Source of the DNA: Blastococcus sp. PRF04-17
Lineage (GTDB): Bacteria; Actinomycetota; Actinomycetes; Mycobacteriales; Geodermatophilaceae
DNA: 64,000 nt
Assembly (NCBI RefSeq): GCF_023016265.1
Contig: NZ_CP095412.1
Span: forward strand, 3,286,001-3,350,000
Direction of reading: 5' to 3'
The notes beneath the pieces are model-generated. The model was not told the DNA's origin and made no database searches. It saw only the letters and a program-made list of their open reading frames with translations. Positions within the stretch are counted from its first letter, which is position 1; every line of letters begins with the position of its first letter. This document shows, piece by piece, positions 63,177-64,000 of the stretch. The translations under genes were made by a program, and so were the position numbers.

Positions 63177-64000
63177 TCAGTTCGTGAGGACGACGTCCTC
63201 GAGGGCGCCGAGCTGCTTCCAGCCGGTCGAGATCTGCCCCGGCGGCGGGGCCACGCCCGTGACCGGAGCCCCGAGCCGGTCGACGAGGGTGAGCTGGTCC
63301 AGGACCACCCCCGTGAGGGCCGCGATGTCCGCGATCGGCACCTGGAAGGTGCGGAACGGGCCGAGCGGCGGGATCCGCCCCGCCGCGGCGGCCTCGTCCA
63401 CCGCGCCCCGCAGGTCGTCGACCATCGGCGACTGGTCGAGCAGGTAGCCGGTGGCGGCCAGCGCGTCGTCCTGCACGAACGCCACGACCTTCCAGAACCG
63501 GAGGGGGACCTGGATGCCGCGGTACGGCGGGTCGCCGGGCTCGAGCACCGGGCCGGCGAGGACGACGAGCTTCCGGTCGAACCCCGCGGCGTGCTCCTGC
63601 AGGTACTCCTCGAGGCCGAGCCACAGCTCGCGGCCCTGGTTGAACGTCGAGGCCTGGGGGGCGGCGTTGGTGAAGAAGAAGGTGTCGGCCTCCGCCTGCT
63701 TCGCCTCCTCCTTCGTCGCGCCCCAGGTCGAGGAGGCCCGCATGACGAGGTGCCCGCGGTCGAGGTCGTTGTCCGCGTAGACGGCGGGCCCGGCCTGCAG
63801 CTCCGCGGCCAGCCGCGGGTCGAGCTGCCAGCGGTCGGTGCGGCCGATCGACATCAGTTTGGCGCCGTCGAGGTCCAGCGCGGTCAGCGCGGCGAACCGA
63901 CGGTCGGGTCGGTGCAGCACGCTGTAGTGGAGGTAGTGCAGCAGCACCGTGGGGGCGTCCGAGGCGAGCACGGGCAGCGGCACGTCGACCCCGAGGAAGG
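63177..64000 (-). CDS. DNA/RNA non-specific endonuclease, C-terminal part (start beyond the window)
   Basis: At least 274 residues are visible and the frame remains open at the edge (FLGVDVPLPVL continues upstream). The active-site motif DNDLDRGHLVMR, with the DRGH general base, and the metal-binding Asn in FTNAAPQASTFNQG are those of the NucA/Nuc1 (NUC) beta-beta-alpha-metal nucleases. Family members degrade DNA and RNA, often outside the cell; the N terminus that would show a signal peptide is not in the window. The C terminus after about residue 190 is variable. It is on the same strand as arsR, upstream of it, with the operator between. Confidence 0.85.
   Translation of the reverse strand, partial: FLGVDVPLPVLASDAPTVLLHYLHYSVLHRPDRRFAALTALDLDGAKLMSIGRTDRWQLDPRLAAELQAGPAVYADNDLDRGHLVMRASSTWGATKEEAKQAEADTFFFTNAAPQASTFNQGRELWLGLEEYLQEHAAGFDRKLVVLAGPVLEPGDPPYRGIQVPLRFWKVVAFVQDDALAATGYLLDQSPMVDDLRGAVDEAAAAGRIPPLGPFRTFQVPIADIAALTGVVLDQLTLVDRLGAPVTGVAPPPGQISTGWKQLGALEDVVLTN

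Overview
The window is very GC-rich (about 70% or more). It has frequent GTG starts, 1- or 4-base stop/start overlaps (TGATG, ATGA, GTGA) and Actinobacteria-type families: a large NAD-glutamate dehydrogenase, a stand-alone acyl-ACP desaturase, an LCP protein and SpoIIE-type phosphatases with PAS/GAF/LOV sensors. A motile soil or rock actinobacterium, perhaps Geodermatophilaceae (Blastococcus/Geodermatophilus/Modestobacter-like), fits best; that placement is inference. It reads as chromosome: no transposase, integrase, CRISPR, rRNA or tRNA was seen.

Layout. 1-12.3 kb: the 5' part of a SNF2-like helicase, an alpha/beta hydrolase, a DrrAB-type ABC exporter, phosphoglucomutase, a PAS-GGDEF cyclase, an HMG-CoA-lyase-like enzyme with a flavin reductase, a LOV-GAF-PP2C blue-light phosphatase and small membrane proteins. 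12.5-22.3 kb: a secreted subtilisin, a candidate parS site, then a compatible-solute block: the two-gene N-acetylglutaminylglutamine amide pathway and trehalose otsA-otsB, with OsmC, a CaiB/BaiF CoA-transferase and paired CrcB fluoride channels between them.

22.6-42 kb is a chemotaxis island. It holds five intact chemoreceptors with near-identical 780-nt signalling cassettes, one strongly eroded receptor that still has an open frame, and two 3'-end receptor remnants. Then come cheA (two C-terminal CheW domains and a Lys/Ala/Pro linker), cheW, an unrecognised gene, and cheB-cheR-cheY-cheX-like-cheY-cheX-like. Every receptor and cheB has a GTCGAC core 150-250 nt upstream of its start, and most also have a GAATGG element, which suggests one shared promoter or regulator. 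The receptors appear to feed CheA/CheW, with CheB/CheR adapting them and two CheY proteins plus CheX-type phosphatases handling output.

42-64 kb: an anti-sigma-type kinase with a second PP2C phosphatase, an AAA ATPase, PH-domain and holin-like membrane proteins, NAD-glutamate dehydrogenase, an amidase, a DEAD-box RNA helicase, a third GAF-PAS-PP2C phosphatase, yaaA, xth, an acyl-ACP desaturase with a tandem operator, an LCP protein, an arsR-VOC operon with a perfect operator palindrome, and the 3' part of a non-specific nuclease gene.

Data quality: at least ten apparent one-base losses interrupt eight otherwise normal genes (DUF4190 protein, CoA-transferase twice, cheB, a PP2C phosphatase, amidase, DEAD helicase twice, LCP, VOC). 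Nine lie in G or C runs of four or five. This looks like homopolymer undercalling rather than real gene decay. Genes typed 'pseudogene' for this reason are probably functional in the organism; the receptor remnants at 26.3-28.1 kb are different and look truly decayed.
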